From assembly GCA_039720395.1 (NCBI GenBank), contig CM077823.1:5446909-5510908 (forward strand): a DNA stretch of 64,000 nucleotides, read 5' to 3'. Below are positions 57,721 to 64,000 of this stretch, piece after piece. Within the stretch, counting starts at the first letter, position 1; every line of letters starts with the position of its first letter. The stretch comes from Liquidambar formosana (Eukaryota; Streptophyta; Magnoliopsida; Saxifragales; Altingiaceae). A program made the position numbers and the translations under genes. The notes below the pieces were generated by a model, which was not told where the DNA came from, made no database searches, and saw nothing but the letters and a program-made list of their open reading frames with translations.

Positions 57721-58210
57721 TACTCCATCTATCCTACAAAGATAGGCTAAATTTGAAAAAACATAGAATTTAAAGAATGGTTATGACGGATGTCATTGTT
57801 TTCAAACTTTAAAATGATAAAACTTTCAAACCATACATCGGTTTTCTATAAAATTTATATTTATGAAATATATTCGTTAAGACTTTCGAAATAAGACTCA
57901 TGATGAATATGAAAATATATTTTATCGAAAAAACAGTTACATTGACTATATATAACTATTTCGAAAGAATTACTCCCTCTGTCCTATTAAGATATGCTAT
58001 TTTTGTTACTTTTTTTCGTCTCAAAATGTTTGTCCACTTTGAAAAGTCAAATTATAATTTTTTAAAATTTCCTACATTATCCCTTTGTTTTTTTTCAATA
58101 ATTATGTTCAACACAAAACCCAATACAAAAAAGTTAAGGGTATTTTTGGAAAGTTATAATTTAATTAATGACAAGTCAATGTAATAACCTTTTATAATAT
58201 TTTCTTAATA
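57719..58210. mobile_element. Stowaway-type MITE fragments
   Basis: TACTCCATCTATCCTACAAA at 57720 matches the left end of the 9016 element. TACTCCCTCTGTCCTATTAA at 57971 matches the inverse of its right end and continues with TGTTTGTCCAC and TTGAAAAGTCAAATTATAAT. Neither piece has a partner end here. Confidence 0.6.
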
Positions 58211-60215
58211 AGAGTCTAATTAGTATGATAGTCCACCTTCAGTTTTTACTAGCTGACCCAAATTTTCAAATATATAGATATGTATCTGACTCATGTTCGG
58301 ATTATCCTGATTATCTTCTTCCCTTTTTTTTTTTTTTTTTTTTTTTCCTTATGTTTATAGTATTAGGACCTATTTGGGTGTCCAATTCAAAATTAAATAA
58401 TTAAAGAAATTTAGAATGCTTAGGCTTCTGTACTCTTGGCAAAGAGATCACAATAAAACATGGAGAATCCATATATATGATTTTAACCCCTCTGTAAATG
58501 GACATGAGAAATTGAGAATCAAAGCAATAAAAACCTTATAAAATTAGGAAAAAAAATTCTTTGTCACATAAAACCCTTGAAAAGTAGGAAAAGGGCTTAA
58601 TTTTTCATATCAAACCCTAGAAAAAGGGTTTGGCACTTTAGCTTTGGTCGTTGCCCGCCGACCATCATGTAGAAAGATCGAGAGCATGAGAGAGATGAGA
58701 GATTGGTATTTGAGAAGTTGAGAGCTAAACCTCTTGTTGTCAAAGTCACTGTGTGCTCTCCTGAATATTGGACAAGAATTGATGCAAAGTGAATGATAAC
58801 GTAACTTGTATTATGAGGGCTCTCATTGTAAAAGGTAAAAATAAAAAAAAAATAAAAGAAAGGCAAAAATATATATCACAGGATGACATAAGTGATGAGT
58901 GAAATGGGAGTCATGGGGTTCGATTTCATTGGTCAACAAAGAAAAACAAAATAAAATACCAATCAATCAAATAATGGTCGATGGCATGATAGTATAATGA
59001 CATTTGTTTCACTTGTTTAGTGAGTGATCATAGGTTCATGCTTATAGAGTATTATTGACACATTTGTTGATATTAAGAGGGTTTAGGTATAAGATAGGTT
59101 CTAGAGATTATTAAATATTTTTTTTTAAAAAAAGTTAAATAATCTTTATATCCTTTATTTGATAGAGTGTTCTCACCCTATCATATCTCTACTCCTGAGG
59201 GACACTGTTAGCCATATGCCCCAGCAAAGAAGACCATGGCGACTTTAATTGTAGCGCAGTAGTACCGGTTGCCTCCTCCTTGTGGTCTAGGTTAGGTGTG
59301 GACTCGTTTTAGTCTTCCCAATATAGAATGAGCAATAGGCCTCTTTAAGTACTGCAATTCTTTTTCCTTTTTATTTTTGGGTACTATAAGTACTGCATTT
59401 CTAAGAACCTTTTAGAATTAGGGAAATGGTGTGGGAGCTGATTTTGGGGCTATAATTAATGGCTTGTTGTTCAATTTTTATAGAATAATTCAAAATCCAG
59501 ATATTTAGGTGTCTCCCTGGAGTCCTATCCACATGTGTCATTAGAGCACAAATTAAGAAAAGCCCTAGGGAGAATATATGATTATTTTCTAGACATGTGA
59601 TGTGATGGTTTTTAAAAACATATATGGACACATCCAAATAATGGGTCACACTCTTTCACATTTTTGTGATGACTGACTAGGAAAAATAAAAATTATGAGT
59701 AAACCCTAGATTCATACATGACCTTACAACTCATGTGGACCGGCAATTACTCTAAGTTTGATTCAATATAATCTATGGCAAAAGTCAATGAAAATATATA
59801 CGACAATATTGTACTATATAGTTAACTTATCCCACAAGTCACAATCTTGTTGACAGATTTAGGGAAGGATATGTTATATTATTTTGATTATGCTTAATGG
59901 AACAAAAGGAGGAGATCATATTACTGCTCCCATACCTCCATCAGCTAACCAAATGACATCCTTCAAAACCTTTTATAATATTTACTTAATAACAATCTAA
60001 TTTGTATGAAAGTCTGCCATTAGTGCCATTAGTTTTTCCAACAACAGCTGACCCGGTTTTTCAAATTTATAGATATGTATCTGAGTCATGATCGTATGTG
60101 AATTCGTGTTCATGTATGTGATGCCCTATTATTATAAAATGCAATAATATTATCAGGGCTTGTTTGGGTATCCAATTCAAAATTAAACAATTTAATAAAT
60201 TTTATATAGTATTGA
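58185..60215 (+). repeat. Pair of diverged direct repeats 1.55 kb apart
   Basis: Copies at about 58185-58410 and 59965-60215 share ACCTTTTATAATATTT, AATAGATATGTATCTGA-like, CAGCTGACCC and GGGTRTCCAATTCAAAATTA. The span between them holds no recognised domain. They may be diverged LTRs or copies of one dispersed repeat. Confidence 0.55.
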
Positions 60216-60871
60216 AGACACAATTCTATCACTTTGAATTAGAATCTTTTAAAAAATAAGAGTCAGTCACTATTGTTGATGCTATATATATGATCAATTA
60301 TTCAATCCTTAGACTTTGATGAAATATCACTATTTTGGACTCCCTATTGTTTGTGAATTGTGATGACAACCACCAAATTTTTCGAATTTATCCTTCTCTA
60401 TCCACCTTTGAGTTTTCCTTTTTAAAGCATAAGAATATAAATAACCTAAGCTAACCATCCACATGCATCTCCTACCTCCTCCACTCATTTAAACCAGTCA
60501 TCCCACACAACTCTCTTTCTCTCTCTCTCTCATGCCACTTCTATGAAAGCCAGTAGCATGTTTACACATGTCAAACGACACAGATGAAGTGCTCACATTG
60601 ACCTCTATAGGCCCCTTTTTTGTGGTCTAAGAGGGAATTCTATTTTGTTGGTACCTTTTTTTGGATGTGGCTGCGGAATCTATAGATATTAGAAGTTATG
60701 AGGGAGAGCGACATCCAAGTTGCCTTTTTTGCCCAAATGCCTTTGAGAGTGAGCCACGAACTCCCATCCGCCAAGTGAAATGGCTAATAAACATAAGGAC
60801 GACAAATGATATACCACACTCCTACAACCAAGGATATATAGCTATATACTATACTTGCTGTCCCCACCAAA

Positions 60872-60872
<1 letters not shown>
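60216..60872. other. Intergenic, nothing recognised
   Basis: AT-rich; CT-rich tract at about 60508-60530. The 108-codon frame at 60661 crosses the following microsatellite and is not credible. Confidence 0.5.
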
Positions 60873-60937
<65 letters not shown>

Positions 60938-60939
60938 TT
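60873..60939. repeat. (TA)n microsatellite and T-run
   Basis: About 28 TA units followed by a T-run. Confidence 0.95.
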
Positions 60940-61104
60940 ATTTATTTATTTTGGGCATATCATAGGTTGATAGCTTCATGCAATTAATATGTAAAATAAA
61001 ATTGTAGTGAAGGTAAAACACTTATAAGGCCTTAGAGTAGTGGCTACCCAGACCTGCTTTGCCTTTAAATTGGTAAAACACTTATATAATCTTGATCAAA
61101 TAAG

Positions 61105-61235
61105 AATATGTTTATATAAGTTGTATCAGCACTATGCAATGAGAGTTGTATTTCATGTGTTGGCTTCATATGTTCATAACCCACAAGTTCAATATAACCT
61201 TTAATGCGGATGTTGATATTATAACAGTATGTTCT
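61105..61235. repeat. Diverged copy of the GATATAA-TTATATC MITE-like repeat
   Basis: TTATATAAGTTGTATCAGCAC near 61110 and GCGGATGTTGATATTATAAC near 61205 match the end motifs of the repeats at 22985 and 27645. The middle is diverged. Confidence 0.4.
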
Positions 61236-62340
61236 TACCTAAACACCATTCGCACTTACAAAACATTGGAGAAATTAAGCCCCCTTTTATTAAAAAAAGG
61301 AAAAGGAAAAAAAAAAAACGTTCAATTTTTTACTTGTCTTTTTACCAAAAGAAAAAAAAGAAAAAAAGGAAAAAAGAAAGAAAAAAAGGGACTTATCTCA
61401 AGTGATAATGAGAAGTCCCATTTCACTAATGACTCATGCCCCAATTTTATGCTATTATAATTTTGATGAATTATTTAATTACTTTTACAATCATTTAAAC
61501 CAAATGATTGGACAATTCAACTAGTATATCAAATCATTATTGTACTTGAAAAACATTCTTAAAAGATCCACAATACCAAATACTTCCCTCTAAGTTTGTT
61601 TGAATCCACGTATTAAGGTGGTGTAGTTAATATATTACCACGTCACTTAATAAATTTCACTTTCAAATTTTGTTCTCCTACATATATTGTTACTTAATAC
61701 GACAATTAGTATGATAATTATAATTTTAAATGTAATAAAAGGTATTTTAAGAAAAAGGATAATTGGTGTAGCATTACTCAATTATTATCCTTTCTTATAA
61801 TCCTCATTTCATGGAGTAACTCTTCCCTATAATTATGTTATCACACAAGCAGTATCACAAAGTTATCTAAAAGATATCTGGAATATAAGTTTTTCTCCAT
61901 TTTACAATTACATTTAAGTTTTTAACATTTTTCAATTATCATTTTTCTTTTTTTTCTTATCTGACATGGTAATTGATTTTTGATGTGGCATGTTTTATTA
62001 GGAAATTATTTGATGTACTATGAAGTCGCAGGATTAACATCAAATCATGGTGTAATGTCATCACTTCAAAAAAGTCTGAAAAAACCAATAGAGGAAAAAA
62101 AAAAAAAAAAACAAAGGTGGAATCTATCTTCACACTTTTTTTTCTTGTTTTTTTTGCTTTTTTGCTAAATACACACCTCTACATAAATAAAAGTAAAAAA
62201 GGCATTTGAAAAAGGTTAAAACGAGTAAAAAGGAATTCAGCCGAAAGGAGGGTGCGGAAGTACACCCACCCCAAAATCATTTTCCCATATAGATACCATC
62301 CGAGGGGAGGCCACTACCTGACCTCAGGTGACATAATCAC
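61236..62340. other. Upstream region of the second amidophosphoribosyltransferase
   Basis: Purine-rich A/G runs at 61291-61390 and an A-run at 62096-62111; otherwise AT-rich. The stretch 62215-62340 is less AT-rich and may hold the core promoter of copy 2. No clear TATA box. Confidence 0.45.
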
Positions 62341-62452
62341 AACTTGAGTTTCCCTTCAAACTCCAAAAGAAACCTAGACGAGCACCGCTTCTGTGGTGCA
62401 GTGCTTCACCGCTTCTTCTTCTTCTTCACCGGTTCTCGCCTCTCCCATTCCC

Positions 62453-64000
62453 ATGGCTGCCACCAATCTCTCTCCTCTCTCATCCTCTCTCGAAAAACCC
62501 TGCCTCCTCTCTAGAAACCCATCCCAAAACCCTCTCTCTCTCCACCCTAAAACCCTTCAAAAACCCTCCTTCCCTTACAAATCTTCTTCTTCTTCTCCTA
62601 ACCCCTTCTCACGTTCTCACAAATCCCCTTTCGTTATTTCCTCAAAAAACCCAATTTCCGACGTTATCTCCACATCTAAAGCATACCCAGATAACCAAAG
62701 TATCGACTACGATGATGACGATAAACCCCGCGAAGAGTGCGGCGTCGTTGGCATTTATGGCGACCCCGAAGCCTCTCGCCTTTGCTACCTTGCTCTCCAC
62801 GCCCTCCAGCACCGTGGCCAGGAAGGCGCTGGCATCGTCGCCGTGCATAACAACGTTCTTCAATCGGTCACCGGCGTTGGGCTCGTGTCCGAGGTGTTTA
62901 GTGAGTCGAAACTCCATCAATTACCTGGCGATTTGGCTATCGGGCACGTACGGTACTCGACTGCAGGCGCTTCTATGCTCAAGAATGTTCAGCCCTTCGT
63001 CGCCGGGTACCGCTTTGGGTCCGTCGGCGTTGCCCACAATGGTAATTTGGTGAATTATCGAACCTCTCCGGGCGGAGCTCGAAGATAATGGATCGATATT
63101 CAATACTGGCTCTGATACTGAGGTTGTACTCCATTTAATTGCAATTTCGAAGGCAAGACCTTTCTTTCTTAGGATTGTCGAGGCGTGTGAGAGGCTCAAG
63201 GGGGCTTATTCGATGGTGTTTTTGACGGAAGATAAACTTGTTGCGGTGCGAGACCCATTTGGGTTTCGCCCATTGGTGATGGGAAGGAGGAGCAATGGTG
63301 CTGTTGTGTTTGCCTCAGAGACTTGTGCACTTGATTTGATTGAAGCCACATATGAGAGAGAAGTTTATCCTGGTGAAGTTTTGGTGGTGGACAAAGATGG
63401 GATTCAATCACTCTGCTTGATGCCCCATCCAGAGCCAAAATCATGTATTTTTGAGCATATTTACTTTGCTCTACCCAATTCGGTGGTTTTCGGGAGGTCG
63501 GTGTACGAATCACGGCACGCTTTCGGGGAGATACTTGCCACTGAAGCCCCTGTTGATTGTGATGTTGTGATAGCAGTGCCTGATTCTGGGGTGGTAGCTG
63601 CACTTGGTTATGCTGCCAAAGCAGGGGTGGCATTTCAACAGGGGTTGATAAGGTCACATTATGTTGGGAGGACTTTCATTGAGCCATCACAGAAGATTAG
63701 GGACTTTGGTGTGAAGCTCAAACTCTCACCAGTCCGGGCAGTATTGGAGGGGAAGAGGGTTGTGGTGGTGGATGACTCAATTGTGAGGGGAACCACGTCT
63801 TCGAAGATTGTTAGATTGATAAAAGAGGCAGGGGCTAAGGAAGTTCACATGAGGATTGCGAGCCCGCCGATTATTGGGTCTTGCTATTATGGAGTGGACA
63901 CACCGAGTTCTGAGGAATTGATATCCAATAGAATGAATGTGGAGGAAATTAGAGAGTTTATTGGGTCAGATTCACTTGCTTTTTTGCCATTTGATAGCTT
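62453..64000 (+). CDS. ASE: Amidophosphoribosyltransferase, chloroplastic (copy 2, one frameshift, cut by window end)
   Basis: Inverted paralogue of 54427-56070 with the same activity and predicted plastid location. The start at 62453 (MAATNLSPL) aligns with copy 1; an in-frame ATG at 62393 lies in the shared leader and is not conserved. The transit peptide is two residues longer, so the nucleophile is Cys96. The first frame is conserved to N-L-V-N-Y-R and then breaks at about 63060-63068, where CGA and CGGGCGGAG are separated by 7 bases instead of 6 (net +1). From there the sequence is open to the window end with all motifs intact: VRDPFGFRPLV, KSCIFEHIYFA, VVVVDDSIVRGTT and IGSCYYGVD. Only the last roughly 35 codons, with the final cluster cysteines, lie outside. 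Substitutions such as KARPFFLRIVE for KERPFSQRIVE suggest slight relaxation. Either a recent pseudogene or a working gene with an assembly indel. Confidence 0.92.

Noticed and set aside
1..64000. CRISPR array, prophage, operon, or other prokaryotic system
   Set aside because: No regularly spaced short repeats, ribosome binding sites or compact gene runs. Introns, plastid transit sequence and plant transposons show a plant nuclear genome.
1..64000. Endogenous viral sequence (pararetrovirus or geminivirus-like)
   Set aside because: The only reverse-transcriptase-related domains seen are the zinc-binding and RNase H tails of L1-type LINEs; no viral movement, coat or Rep motif was recognised.

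Overview
This window is nuclear DNA of a flowering plant, almost certainly a eudicot. The evidence is spliced genes with GT-AG introns and long AT-rich introns, plastid-type transit sequence on a purine-synthesis enzyme, plant-only gene families (BAHD acyltransferase, group IV shaggy-like kinase), and dense plant transposons (Helitron, Mutator-like, Stowaway, Tourist, hAT, L1-type LINEs, tRNA-derived SINEs). I cannot resolve the family or species from sequence alone.

Layout. 1-3259: AT-rich repeats with a Mutator-type MITE. 3260-4637 (-): a BAHD acyltransferase with one frameshift. 4814-5004: a short hAT-like element. 5511-7504: a roughly 2 kb Helitron on the minus strand. 8031-10206: old repeats and MITEs. 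10216-14079: a Mutator-like element with very long inverted ends that itself carries a foldback MITE in its left end and a SINE in its right end. 15253-18340 (+): the ribosome-maturation GTPase EFL1, intronless, with four frameshifts. 18341-34830: a 16 kb gene-poor stretch of LINE, SINE and MITE sequence, degenerate tandem repeats, and one remnant of an FtsH/AAA exon. 34833-52070 (+): a GSK3/shaggy-like kinase with a non-coding first exon and 12 coding exons; its last 29 codons lie 5.2 kb beyond the preceding exon, across a stack of nested retroelements. 54427-56070 (-): an intact intronless plastid amidophosphoribosyltransferase (first enzyme of de novo purine synthesis). 62453-64000 (+): a second, inverted copy of the same enzyme, with one frameshift, cut by the window end.

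The genes do not form a pathway or operon-like unit; they are ordinary housekeeping or metabolic plant genes separated by transposon-rich DNA. Two things stand out. First, the two amidophosphoribosyltransferases are arranged head to head, about 6.4 kb apart, and share coding sequence and about 90 bp of leader but not the promoters beyond. Second, every one of the six frameshifts seen in otherwise well-conserved coding sequence is a net +1 shift, which looks more like an assembly insertion bias than six independent inactivating mutations. No new defence, CRISPR, or other undescribed system was found; the most unusual structures are nested transposons and long hairpins.
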